The translations under genes and the position numbers were made by a program. Shown here in pieces: positions 33,548-42,503 of a stretch of 49,838 nt of DNA. The notes under the pieces were generated by a model. It was not told the DNA's origin and searched no databases. It saw only the letters and a list, made by a program, of their open reading frames with translations. The DNA comes from Lachnospiraceae bacterium UBA938. GTDB taxonomy: Bacteria; Bacillota; Clostridia; Lachnospirales; Lachnospiraceae. The stretch's first letter is position 1. Each line of letters starts with the position of its first letter. The stretch spans positions 39,279-89,116 of the forward strand of contig DBDG01000054.1 of the NCBI GenBank assembly GCA_002293475.1, in the 5' to 3' direction.

Positions 33548-35008
33548 ATGAACAAAAGCATACCGGTTATTTATTCAGATCACCCCATGGGGGTCGCCGT
33601 TAAAGTTTACCGGCTGAAAAATAAGAGTAATCGTTTACATATTTTTATTACTATCGTCCTCGCCTTGACACTTATCATAACCACAGTAAGCGGCGGCCTA
33701 TATTGGATAAGGACGGCAGGCCTGCCTGCCGCCCCGGCAGCTACTGACGTCACTTCTGTCGCCGTACCTGCCATGCCAGCTATCCCGGAAGCTTGGGCCG
33801 ACACCAAAAAAGAAGTCGCTGCCGCAGTTCCTGTACCGCCTTATGAAATAATTCCCAGTATTCCCGGCGTTCCGCGGATCATTTTGGATCCGGGACACGG
33901 CGGGGCGGACAGCGGCTGTGTAAGGGACGGAATAGCGGAAAAAGATATTAACTTAGCAATCGCCACATTGTTAGCCACACAGCTGACCAATGACGGTTAT
34001 CAGGTTATTATGACACGTTCGGAAGATATCGACATGACCGTCGAGGAACGAGTGGAAAAAGCCAATTATTATCAGGGTGATGCCTTCGTCAGCATCCACC
34101 AGAATGCTTATGAAGGAACCGACGCCGCCGGCATTGAGGTCTGGTACCATGGGGCCGATTCCTCCCGGAACAGCAAGCGGCTGGCCCAGATCATCAATCA
34201 GCGGACCATGGAAAGCACCGGGGCAAGTTCCCGCAATCTATGGGATGAATCCGAGTTTTATGTCACAAACAATACTGTCATGCCCGCCTGTCTGATTGAA
34301 AGCGGCTTCTTATCCAATCGCACGGAACGGCAACTGTTGCTTGATCCGGCATATCAGGCACAGGTTGCGGACGGTATCGCACAAGGAATAAAATCTTTCT
34401 GTGAGCCCAAGTCCATGTATCTGACGTTCGACGATGGCCCGGACGGAGAAAATACGGAAAAGATACTGGATATTCTGGAGGAAAATAATGTTAAAGCAAC
34501 CTTTTTTGTCATCGGCGAATATGTCCGCCGCTATCCGGACATCACCAGAAGGATTGTGGCGGAAGGCCATGCAATCGGCATCCACTGCGACGTTCATGAT
34601 TACGGCAGCCTTTACCAAAATGCTGAAAGTTATCTTGACGATTTTGAAAAGGCCAGGCAGACCGTGCAGGATGTCACCGGAACCACTACCGATCTGTTCC
34701 GCTTTCCCGGCGGGAGCATCAATGCCTACAATAAGACGGTATATGATGACATTGTCAGTGAAATGACTGCCAGGGGCTATGTTTACTTTGATTGGAATGC
34801 CGGCTTGGAAGATGCCCTGAACCGTGAGGTTTTGCCGGAACGACTGATAGAGATGGGTGTCGCCAGTACCCTAGGAAGAAACAAAATCGTGTTCTTGGCA
34901 CATGACACGGTAGATAACACGGTTTTATGCCTGGATGAACTGCTGGATCAGTTTCCGGAATACCGGATGGATATCCTGACTACAGCGGTGGATCCGGTTC
35001 AATTCTAG
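33548..35008 (+). CDS. Fused N-acetylmuramoyl-L-alanine amidase and polysaccharide deacetylase, membrane-anchored
   Basis: This 486-aa bifunctional envelope protein has a short cytoplasmic N-terminus, a membrane helix (about residues 31-52) and an Ala/Pro-rich linker to about residue 105. The Amidase_3 domain has zinc ligands His117 (LDPGHGG), Glu131 and His184 (SIHQNA), and catalytic Glu251 (LIESGF). It is followed directly by a NodB/CE4 domain: TFDDGP with Asp295/296, HxxxH at His346 and His350, RFPGGS. It would cut stem peptides off glycan strands and remove acetyl groups from amino sugars. AGGAGG precedes the ATG, next to a small CTGCC/GGCAG hairpin (33505-33537). The MBOAT and SGNH genes follow. 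Confidence 0.93.
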   Translation: MNKSIPVIYSDHPMGVAVKVYRLKNKSNRLHIFITIVLALTLIITTVSGGLYWIRTAGLPAAPAATDVTSVAVPAMPAIPEAWADTKKEVAAAVPVPPYEIIPSIPGVPRIILDPGHGGADSGCVRDGIAEKDINLAIATLLATQLTNDGYQVIMTRSEDIDMTVEERVEKANYYQGDAFVSIHQNAYEGTDAAGIEVWYHGADSSRNSKRLAQIINQRTMESTGASSRNLWDESEFYVTNNTVMPACLIESGFLSNRTERQLLLDPAYQAQVADGIAQGIKSFCEPKSMYLTFDDGPDGENTEKILDILEENNVKATFFVIGEYVRRYPDITRRIVAEGHAIGIHCDVHDYGSLYQNAESYLDDFEKARQTVQDVTGTTTDLFRFPGGSINAYNKTVYDDIVSEMTARGYVYFDWNAGLEDALNREVLPERLIEMGVASTLGRNKIVFLAHDTVDNTVLCLDELLDQFPEYRMDILTTAVDPVQF

Positions 35009-35048
35009 CTATCGGTTGATAGCATAAATGATTTTTGCGGGGGATGTT

Positions 35049-36380
35049 ATGGTTAATTTTGCGGGAATGGAGTTTATCTTTAGGTTTTTACCGGTTTTTC
35101 TGATATTGTTTTACCTTGTACCGCGACGGTTCCGGGAAACGGTCTTGTTACTTGCCAGTCTGGTTTTTTATGCCTTCGGCGAGCTGACATTCCTGCCTTT
35201 GCTTATGGCGGCCATCGTGGTGAATTATTTGCTGGGCCGGAAGCCGCATAAAAAATATGTTCTGATCACTGCTATCATCCTAGATGTGCTGCTGTTGGCC
35301 GTATTTAAGGGACTGAGCATCACTGTTGACAGCAGCCTGCTGCCGCTGGGAATCAGCTTTTACCTGTTCCGAATGATCTCGTACCAAGCCGACCTGCTAC
35401 GGGGAGAGATCCGGGACAAACCGTCCTTCCGGGATGTAGCCCTGTACTTCTGTATGTTTCCGCAGGTGCTTTCCGGGCCGATCATGCGGTATGGTGAAGG
35501 GGAGTTTGACTATCCTAGGGAATACCGGCTGCCTAATATCGAAGACGGATTTAAATACTTTATCCTTGGTTTCGGGATGAAGATCCTGCTGGCCGACCGG
35601 CTGGTTATTGTGTGGAACGACATCCAGAATGTGGGCTTTGCCAGCATCTCCACTCCTATGGCTTGGCTGGGCATGGCGGCTTACTCCCTGCAGCTGTATT
35701 TTGATTTCTGGGGGTATTCGCTGATGGCGGCAGGCATCGGGATGATGGCGGGTTTTCAGTTTATCCAGAATTTTAATCATCCTTATGCGGCAAGGTCAGT
35801 CAGCGATTTTTACCGCCGCTGGCATATAAGCCTAGGCAGCTGGTTCCGGGACTATGTCTATATTCCCATGGGCGGCAGCCGGACGGGGCGCGGACGGCTG
35901 GCTGTTAATCTGATGGCCGTATGGCTCCTGACAGGTATCTGGCACGGCAGCGGACTCAACTACGTAATCTGGGGAACTGTATTGGGCATCCTGATCGTGG
36001 TTGAAAAACTGTGGATCGGAAAAGTCCTGCAGCGCCTTCCTTTGATCGGTAATCTATATATGCTTTTGGTCATACCTTTGACATGGGTCATTTTTGCCAT
36101 CAAAGACTTGGGGCAGCTGGCCATATATCTGGGCAGACTTTTTCCTTTCTTCGGCAAGGCCGCCGGTTATATAAACCAGCGCGATTATCTGAACTGCCTG
36201 CAAGACTATGGCGTCCTGTTCATCGCCGGAAGCCTGCTGTGCATCCCGTGGGTCTTTGACTATTATCAAAAGCACAAGCGAAATATCGCTACTATCCTCT
36301 CTTTACTGGCAATATTCTGGCTCAGCGTGTATTTTGTGGCTAGCCAGGGCGGAAACCCTTTTGTTTATCTTAATTTTTAA
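35049..36380 (+). CDS. MBOAT-family O-acyltransferase (AlgI/PatA/DltB-like)
   Basis: This 443-aa protein has about ten membrane helices. It carries the MBOAT signature histidines: His259 in DFYRRWHISLGSWFRDYVYIP and His299 in LTGIWHGSGLNYVIWG. The family moves an acyl group, usually acetate, across the membrane for transfer to an extracellular polymer. The frame is open from 35028; the ATG at 35049 has GCGGGGGA upstream and fits the AlgI N-terminus (F-I-F-R-FLPVFL). It lies between the amidase-deacetylase and a SGNH protein, the usual partner, so O-acetylation of peptidoglycan or a wall glycan is the best guess. Confidence 0.92.
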   Translation: MVNFAGMEFIFRFLPVFLILFYLVPRRFRETVLLLASLVFYAFGELTFLPLLMAAIVVNYLLGRKPHKKYVLITAIILDVLLLAVFKGLSITVDSSLLPLGISFYLFRMISYQADLLRGEIRDKPSFRDVALYFCMFPQVLSGPIMRYGEGEFDYPREYRLPNIEDGFKYFILGFGMKILLADRLVIVWNDIQNVGFASISTPMAWLGMAAYSLQLYFDFWGYSLMAAGIGMMAGFQFIQNFNHPYAARSVSDFYRRWHISLGSWFRDYVYIPMGGSRTGRGRLAVNLMAVWLLTGIWHGSGLNYVIWGTVLGILIVVEKLWIGKVLQRLPLIGNLYMLLVIPLTWVIFAIKDLGQLAIYLGRLFPFFGKAAGYINQRDYLNCLQDYGVLFIAGSLLCIPWVFDYYQKHKRNIATILSLLAIFWLSVYFVASQGGNPFVYLNF

Positions 36381-36393
36381 TTTGGAGGGACAC

Positions 36394-37491
36394 ATGAAAA
36401 CTTATTTTAGAAAAGCTCCCACGTTGCTGCTTATAGCCAGTTCTGCCCTTATTTTGACAATGTTCGCCTTGGCCGGAAAAGATAATATCTATAGAGAACA
36501 GCCCTATCATTATTCACAAATGCCGATGCTGACCCTAGTTTTCCAAGGTGTCAACGAGAACAGATACCCGTGGATGATGTTCTTTGTGCCGTCTGAAAGC
36601 AAGAAAATATGGCCGGCCTCCGTTTTAACGGCTGATATAACTCCTTCTGATTTAAATATCATAACTGATTATAACCAAGACCAGCCGGAAGAAAAAAGCT
36701 TACCTGTCAATCAGGCTATTGAATCTACCTTAGCCGTCACTACTCTCCTAACCGGTCCGGCCTCTGACAACAAGGACGGACCGGTAATAACAGACCTGAA
36801 TGAACCAGCTGAAATCAAGCCTCTGCGAAGCACTACTAAGGAGGAAGCACAGAATTATATTTCCGTGGATATATATGGCAGTGCCGGCGTCGAACGCGCC
36901 GCGACATATGAATTTGTTACGGTAGACGAGAGTTATTTTGATGATGCGCTTTTTATCGGTGATTCCCGGACCGTCGGCCTTTGCGATTACAGCAGCATCT
37001 CGGAACACGGCGACTTTTTATGCGCCACGGCACTGACGGTTCACAAGATATTTGACGGTGACATCGGAGGCAACGAAAATGTAGAAAGTTTGTTGCAAGC
37101 CAAAGATTATAGCAAAATATACCTTTCAGTAGGCATCAACGAGCTGGGCAGGGGAACAACGGAAAACTTTACGGAAACCTACCGCGATGTGGTAAATAAA
37201 CTGCGAGAATTGGAACCGGGCGCTATTATCTTTGTCCAAGGAGTCATGAAGGTTTCTAAGGATAAAAGCGACGGGGATGCCATCTATAATAACAGTAATA
37301 TTGAAGCCCGAAACCGCGCCATTGCCACCTTGGCCGATAATCAGCATGTTTTTTATATTGACGTCAATGAAGTAATGTGTGACGATGAAGGAAATCTCCA
37401 TGAAGGCTATACGCATGACGGCATCCATCTGCTGGGTTCCTATATTGAAACCCATAAGCAGTTCCTGCTGGCTCATGGAACCGCTGATTAA
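36394..37491 (+). CDS. SGNH/GDSL-type hydrolase-fold protein, membrane-anchored
   Basis: This 365-aa protein has an N-terminal membrane helix (about residues 9-27), a linker rich in acidic and polar residues to about 170, and a SGNH domain. The domain has Ser191 in FIGDSRTVG, Asn249 in SVGINELG, and Asp342/His345 in HDGIHL. Together with the MBOAT protein 13 bp upstream it forms the usual two-part O-acetylation system: the MBOAT exports the acetyl group and the SGNH protein attaches it. The frame is open from 36208 inside the MBOAT gene; GGAGGG before the ATG at 36394 fixes the start. Confidence 0.88.
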   Translation: MKTYFRKAPTLLLIASSALILTMFALAGKDNIYREQPYHYSQMPMLTLVFQGVNENRYPWMMFFVPSESKKIWPASVLTADITPSDLNIITDYNQDQPEEKSLPVNQAIESTLAVTTLLTGPASDNKDGPVITDLNEPAEIKPLRSTTKEEAQNYISVDIYGSAGVERAATYEFVTVDESYFDDALFIGDSRTVGLCDYSSISEHGDFLCATALTVHKIFDGDIGGNENVESLLQAKDYSKIYLSVGINELGRGTTENFTETYRDVVNKLRELEPGAIIFVQGVMKVSKDKSDGDAIYNNSNIEARNRAIATLADNQHVFYIDVNEVMCDDEGNLHEGYTHDGIHLLGSYIETHKQFLLAHGTAD

Positions 37492-37493
37492 TT

Positions 37494-37826
37494 TCACTCG
37501 GCGGGCACTACGACATATTTAGTTCCCACATAGAAATTAGTCGAATAGACCTTCCACTTAGTGATCGGTACATTCTCATATAAAATTGGCCGGCTTGAAC
37601 GATAAACCCCATAACCGAATACCTTGTTTTTTGTAATGCAAGTAAACTCGACATCGTCTACTTCATATCCCTCATTTTGTAAATAAGCCTTGATCTCAGA
37701 CGGCAGCGGATCCGGAATATATCTGGAACTGATAAAAACCGCCAAGAAAAAAAATATGACTGCTGCTGCTAAAAGATTATTATTATTGATTTTCTTTGGT
37801 AATTTCTTGTAATTATTCTGCTGCAT
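37494..37826 (-). CDS. Small single-pass membrane protein, unknown function
   Basis: This 110-aa protein has a basic, Asn-rich N-terminus, one membrane helix (about residues 18-34) and a short extracytoplasmic beta-rich tail. It converges on the SGNH gene with a 2-bp gap and is divergent from the XRE-like gene. AGCGGGGAAA precedes the ATG. A dyad AACAG-TTTAATG-CTGTT (37863-37879) lies in its probable promoter. No family recognised. Confidence 0.7.
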   Translation of the reverse strand: MQQNNYKKLPKKINNNNLLAAAVIFFFLAVFISSRYIPDPLPSEIKAYLQNEGYEVDDVEFTCITKNKVFGYGVYRSSRPILYENVPITKWKVYSTNFYVGTKYVVVPAE

Positions 37827-37862
37827 AATGGGTTTCCCCGCTTTCGTTTTTTTATAGTATAC

Positions 37863-37879
37863 AACAGTTTAATGCTGTT
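37863..37879. promoter_or_regulatory. Dyad between divergent small membrane protein and XRE-like gene
   Basis: AACAG (37863-37867) and CTGTT (37875-37879) form a perfect 5+5 dyad, next to TATACT-like sequence for the minus-strand gene. It could be an operator for the adjacent XRE-like regulator. Evidence is positional only. Confidence 0.35.
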
Positions 37880-37987
37880 ATCTACAACGGGTATTCATTA
37901 TAATAGTATTATCCGTAAAAGATACAGCAATGGGCATGCTATATATTAAAATAACTAATATAAAGAATTTCAACTATTGATTTTGAG

Positions 37988-38002
37988 TGCGGCAGAGCCG
38001 CA
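37988..38002 (+). promoter_or_regulatory. Short GC-rich hairpin just before the XRE-like gene start
   Basis: TGCGGC-AGA-GCCGCA is a perfect 6-bp stem with a 3-nt loop ending 14 bp before the ATG at 38017. The ribosome site after it (GATGGGAA) is weak. It may modulate translation or act as an autoregulatory site. Confidence 0.45.
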
Positions 38003-38016
38003 GATGGGAATAAACT

Positions 38017-38406
38017 ATGGCAGAAAAACACGAATATGAGGTATTGTTTAAAAATCAACTTAACAAATACCTTAAAATACACCTAGACAAACATAATAGT
38101 ACCCTAAAAGAATTTTCCTATTCAATAGATACATCCAGCGGATATATATCAAAAATCGCCAACCATAAAAGTCGTCAGCTACCAAGGATGTTATACTTCT
38201 TCCATATGTGCGAGGCTCTAAATGTACATCCCAAAGATTTTTTTAATGACAGTGAAGAACATCCGGAAATTATTGCCCAGATAGTTGATAAGCTTTATGG
38301 TTTAGATATAGGACAGCTGACTTATCTGCAGCAGATGATCAATGATATATCAAAAATCAATAAAAACCAAGGTAATAAAATCAACCATAAAACAAATAGC
38401 AAATAG
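38017..38406 (+). CDS. XRE-like helix-turn-helix DNA-binding protein
   Basis: This 129-aa protein has a Lambda-repressor-type HTH at about residues 18-75 (LKEFSYSIDTSSGYISKIANHKSRQ, then LYFFHMCEALNVHPKDFF). A short helical and basic Asn/Lys-rich tail follows. Codon and base use is more AT-rich than the surrounding genes, which hints at a different origin. It ends immediately before the convergent clostripain-family gene (adjacent stops at 38406/38407). Target unknown. Confidence 0.82.
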   Translation: MAEKHEYEVLFKNQLNKYLKIHLDKHNSTLKEFSYSIDTSSGYISKIANHKSRQLPRMLYFFHMCEALNVHPKDFFNDSEEHPEIIAQIVDKLYGLDIGQLTYLQQMINDISKINKNQGNKINHKTNSK

Positions 38407-40476
38407 CTATTCATTAATAATGTCGATATCCTCGCCTAATACCTCGAACTTCACGACTTCGGAAAAATAACTGTTGTTCTGTACATCAATCATTTCGAAC
38501 ATATAATAAAACGTCCCGTCACCCAGCTCCACTTCGGCAAATCTGGTCTGCTCCGTTACAGTGACTTTATCGAACACAACTTCTTCAAATTCAAAGCTTT
38601 CACTCTGAAGCATATATAAAACGGGTTCAACCACATCGCCAGGTACAAGCCTGCGTAGATTCTTTTCCGACATACCGTTTTGATGCAGTCCTTTTCTGGC
38701 ACCCAGGATCTCGAATTTCTGTGTTTCATAGGAAAAACTGACCCGGAGCGAATACTCTTCACCGTTCAGCAGGATCGGCACCGCATAAAGATGATAGTCA
38801 TCATCGACGTCAATGACATTCATATATACGGCCGCACCGTCAATGCTTCCCCATACACCGCGGAAATTATCGGTAAAAACACCATCTTCCCAATCTCTGA
38901 TCAGATCATTATCCATGCCCAGAAAAACAATCAGATCTTCCGCTTCATAATAATATGCTAGGCTACAGTAAACATCTACCAGCTTACCGGCCGTAGCCAC
39001 GCCCAGTTCCAGCACGGCATAGCCAGTGTCCGAGACGGAAACCGGATAATTATTCAGCTCCATGTCTTCCGGAGTCTCCACCCTTCCGGGAATAATTATC
39101 CTAGGCACCCAGTCAGTTTCTTTAGATGTATCGGTCACCCACGACTGTAATACCTCCTGTCCATCCTGCGAAAGATCACCTGTAATGGAATATTCGTAGA
39201 ACCAGTAAAACGGGCTATCCGGTGCCAATGCCTCAAAAGCCGCAAAATCCCGGTAACTGCTGTCATAGCTGTAATAGCAGGAAAGCCCGCCGGATCTGTT
39301 TCGGTACGGACCGTTAACCCGATAAACTACACTTTCATCTAGGATATCCAGCAACTGCTGTCCATACTCCGGCAGCAAGCCGCTCTCCTGACACTTTCTG
39401 ACCAGATCAGCCATATCCACCATATTAGTATAACCTTCCTGCGGGTTATTCGGCTCAAAACTTTCCGCCGCTCTGGCAGCCCGCCCAAACTTATTGATAT
39501 AATCGGACGCCATACAGGCATTCAACAATGCTTCAGCCCCGACGTTGTCATATGCCTCTCTCAGTTCATCCGCACAGCTTAAATCCGTGACGGACAGCGT
39601 GGCTGTACTGCCGGTTCCCATTTCCTCACAGGCCGCATAAAAAGAATCGCAGATTTCCTTGCCCAGCCTGGCTCCATTCATGCCGGTATCGTCGGCCAAG
39701 GCTTCAAAAAGTGCCTCGTAGTCCCAGCCGTTGGCCGGCTCCGACTCCTGTGAGGCTACCATAAAACGCCCGAAACCGTTTAAAGCCGCCACCATATCCA
39801 CAGTAGCCATCAGACAGGCATCAAAGCCGATTAACTCATAGGGCGGCGAGCTCTTCGACGGGGCGCTGACTGCTTCAAAAGCCTCACGTATTTCCGGCAG
39901 GCTTAACGAGTCATAGGAAAACCGCTCATCAAACACTACTCCCGATGTGCTCCCGCCACCGTGATCCCATAAAATCACCGCCTTATGGTCGGCCGGATAG
40001 TTCATGTTACAGAACCGCAAAAATGATTCCAGCGTTTTATCATCCCCCATATTCTGTGAAACACTCTTTTCCAGAAGCCGCCAGCCCTTGCTGTCATATA
40101 CATAGCGGCTGTTACTCCTAGCATCGATACTGCTATGCCATTTCAAGGTACCGCCGGTCTCCACAACCACTGTAATATTATCAGGAAGCTTTGCGTTCAG
40201 CAACTCCTCCAGATCTGCCGTGCCGAACCCGCCCCGCGATTCTAGGTCGCTGCCGCATAGATACCAGTATAACGCCCAGGTATCATCCTTGTCATAGCGC
40301 TCTTCCATGATGCTGCTGTTACTGCCAGACAGCCCGGCGGAAGCGCTTGCATCAAGCTGCGGAAGCGGGTTGCAGGATGTGAGCATGAGTATGCCGCAAG
40401 CCAGCATTACAAGCGGAACCAGCTGATGCTTTTTCTTCTCATGGTATTTTCGTTCTATTATCATCGCAGAATACAT
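38407..40476 (-). CDS. Clostripain-family (C11) cysteine peptidase lipoprotein
   Basis: This 689-aa lipoprotein has a basic N-terminus and lipobox LTSC with the lipid Cys at residue 35. The C11 peptidase domain shows catalytic His182 in ILWDHGGGSTSG and catalytic Cys221 in IGFDACLMATVDM. It is followed by a long beta-rich C-terminal region. Such proteins are found on the surface of gut Clostridia and cut after basic residues, but the substrate here is unknown. The frame has an ATG at 40491, but that ATG is part of the ATGGAGG ribosome site of the ATG at 40476, so I use the latter. Confidence 0.9.
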   Translation of the reverse strand: MYSAMIIERKYHEKKKHQLVPLVMLACGILMLTSCNPLPQLDASASAGLSGSNSSIMEERYDKDDTWALYWYLCGSDLESRGGFGTADLEELLNAKLPDNITVVVETGGTLKWHSSIDARSNSRYVYDSKGWRLLEKSVSQNMGDDKTLESFLRFCNMNYPADHKAVILWDHGGGSTSGVVFDERFSYDSLSLPEIREAFEAVSAPSKSSPPYELIGFDACLMATVDMVAALNGFGRFMVASQESEPANGWDYEALFEALADDTGMNGARLGKEICDSFYAACEEMGTGSTATLSVTDLSCADELREAYDNVGAEALLNACMASDYINKFGRAARAAESFEPNNPQEGYTNMVDMADLVRKCQESGLLPEYGQQLLDILDESVVYRVNGPYRNRSGGLSCYYSYDSSYRDFAAFEALAPDSPFYWFYEYSITGDLSQDGQEVLQSWVTDTSKETDWVPRIIIPGRVETPEDMELNNYPVSVSDTGYAVLELGVATAGKLVDVYCSLAYYYEAEDLIVFLGMDNDLIRDWEDGVFTDNFRGVWGSIDGAAVYMNVIDVDDDYHLYAVPILLNGEEYSLRVSFSYETQKFEILGARKGLHQNGMSEKNLRRLVPGDVVEPVLYMLQSESFEFEEVVFDKVTVTEQTRFAEVELGDGTFYYMFEMIDVQNNSYFSEVVKFEVLGEDIDIINE

Positions 40477-40572
40477 AAATAATACCTCCATATTTTATTA
40501 TATTCTGCTATGTGCTGTCGTGTTATGGCATATCATGTAATATCCTGACGTTTATCAAAATATTATCATGCA

Positions 40573-40602
40573 AACAGACCGCCGCGGAAGCGACGGTCTG
40601 TT
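40573..40602 (-). terminator. Stem-loop terminator-like hairpin downstream of the symporter gene
   Basis: AACAGACCG (40573-40581) pairs with CGGTCTGTT (40594-40602), with further inner CG pairs. It lies after the symporter gene and before the clostripain-family gene, both on the minus strand. No long T run follows on that strand, so termination may be partial. Confidence 0.65.
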
Positions 40603-40637
40603 AAGATATTTGCATTATCTAGGCCAAAAATCCTGTC

Positions 40638-42200
40638 TCAAACCCCCTTAACCGTTCTGACCGCCGCAAACTCATCCTGTATCTCCTTAGACGGCGGCAC
40701 CGTCAGCAGCGACACTATTACGATCAGCAGACAGGAAAACAAAAATGCCGGCAGCAGTTCATAGACATCCCATGCCCCGCCTAACGGACGGACTGCCAGC
40801 TTCCAGATAAATACCATGGCCCCGCCGCCGATCATGCCGGCGATTGCCCCGGACAGGTTAATCCGCTTCCAGAACAGCGACATCAGCATCAGCGGTCCAA
40901 AAGTCGCGCCGAACCCGGCCCAGGCAAAGGAAACTATGGTAAAGATCACACTGTCCTCATCGCGGGCAATAAAGATCGCAATCGCGGCGATGACAACGAG
41001 CGTGATACGGGAAACCCACATTATTTCTTTCTCGGTCGCCTTTTTCTTCATCAACCCTTGATAAATATTCTTAGAAAACGCCGAAGCCGAAATCAGCAGG
41101 TAAGAATCCGAAGAACTGATGGTCGCCGCAAGGATGCCCGCCATGACAAAGCCGGCCAGCAACGGCGGCAGCAGATGACGCGAAAGCTCAATAAAGATAT
41201 TTTCCGCCTCCGAAGCCGTACCAAGCAGCGTCGGATACAGCGTCCGGCCTACTATCCCGACAAACACCGCAACCGTCAGGGAAATCACCACCCAGACAGT
41301 GGCTATCCGCCTTGAACGGGTAAGCTCGCTTTCCTTACGGATAGCCATAAAGCGCAGAAGCACCTGCGGCATACCAAAGTACCCTAGCCCCCAAGCCAGC
41401 ATAGATACAATCGAAATAAACCCATAATTTGCCGCCTCGCCAAATACCGGCGCGTTATTCTGCACAAGCTGTACGCCGTTTCCATCCACCACCGGAACAG
41501 CCAGCCCGAAAAACTCCAAGAAGCCCGGGATAGAGCGGGCATTTTCCAGCACTGAGCCAAGCCCGCCGGCCATAGTCGTTCCCGCTACGACGATCACGAC
41601 CAGCGCGATGATCATGACGATCGCCTGCATAAAGTCCGAAGCGCTTTCTGCCAGAAAGCCGCCCACTATCGTATATATAAGCACGAATACTGCCCCAAGT
41701 ACCATCATAACGACATACGATGTCCCAAATAGCGTCGAAAACAGCTTGCCGCATGTTACCAGACAGCTTGCCGCATATACAGTAAAAAACACTAGGATAA
41801 ACAGCGCCGATATCGTCAGCAGGATGTTATTCTTTTCCTTGAAACGATTGGAAAAAAACTCCGGCAGCGTTATGGCATTGCCCGCTTTTACACTGTAACG
41901 CCGCAGTCTCTTAGAGACAATTAGCCAGTTGACATATGTACCGGCGGCGAGGCCGATTGCCGTCCAGGCCGCTTCCGCCAGGCCACACCAATAGGCAACG
42001 CCCGGCAGGCCCATCAGCAGCCACCCCGACATATCCGACGCTTCCGCACTCATTGCCGTAACCCACGGGCCTAGGCTCCGGCCGCCAAGAAAATAGTTTT
42101 CCGAGCTTTTATTCGCTCGTTTGGCAAAGAAAATACCAATGCCGATCACCACTAGCATATACACACTCATTGCAATCAGAATCTGAATCGTATCACTCAT
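40638..42200 (-). CDS. putP: Sodium/proline-type solute symporter (SSS family, PutP-like)
   Basis: This 520-aa protein has about 13 membrane helices. PutP hallmarks are present: the N-terminal ENYFLGGRSLGPWVTAMSAEASDMSGW region, GGFLAESASDFMQ and the helix-8 segment AATISSSDSYLLISASA. Length and motifs match sodium/proline symporters, which bring in proline with Na+, although related proteins carry other solutes. AGGAGGG precedes the ATG at 42200; a TTG one codon earlier is not needed. Confidence 0.93.
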   Translation of the reverse strand: MSDTIQILIAMSVYMLVVIGIGIFFAKRANKSSENYFLGGRSLGPWVTAMSAEASDMSGWLLMGLPGVAYWCGLAEAAWTAIGLAAGTYVNWLIVSKRLRRYSVKAGNAITLPEFFSNRFKEKNNILLTISALFILVFFTVYAASCLVTCGKLFSTLFGTSYVVMMVLGAVFVLIYTIVGGFLAESASDFMQAIVMIIALVVIVVAGTTMAGGLGSVLENARSIPGFLEFFGLAVPVVDGNGVQLVQNNAPVFGEAANYGFISIVSMLAWGLGYFGMPQVLLRFMAIRKESELTRSRRIATVWVVISLTVAVFVGIVGRTLYPTLLGTASEAENIFIELSRHLLPPLLAGFVMAGILAATISSSDSYLLISASAFSKNIYQGLMKKKATEKEIMWVSRITLVVIAAIAIFIARDEDSVIFTIVSFAWAGFGATFGPLMLMSLFWKRINLSGAIAGMIGGGAMVFIWKLAVRPLGGAWDVYELLPAFLFSCLLIVIVSLLTVPPSKEIQDEFAAVRTVKGV

Positions 42201-42503
42201 CAATTTCCCTCCTCATATTTGGAATAATTCGCATCTTCCATCAATTGGAAAGCGAATAATATTCACATTATAATTGATTTATAGGTAAAATGCAAGCTAC
42301 GCGGCTCTTGTTAGGTTGTTTTATGCTGACTTAATCACTGTTCACACATTTACCGTGCTGGTTATTTATCGCTTTATGTCGTAAGTAGTTTTTATTAGCA
42401 GAATTATCACCGTTATTGTAAAAAATCATACTTTAATATAGACATTCATTTCAATTACTGAAATTAATGAATATATTCCACGTAATTGCAAGGAGGATAA
42501 AAA
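42201..42503. promoter_or_regulatory. Intergenic region with a sigma-K-like promoter before the BclA-like cluster
   Basis: These 303 bp hold no gene. On the plus strand AC (42409-42410), a 16-bp spacer and CATACTTTA (42427-42435) match the sigma-K pattern AC-N16-CATAnnnTA of mother-cell genes late in sporulation. A dyad ATTTCA-ATTAC-TGAAAT (42448-42464) lies in the leader. An AAGGAGG ribosome site precedes the ATG at 42504. A symporter promoter on the minus strand was not resolved. Confidence 0.6.
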
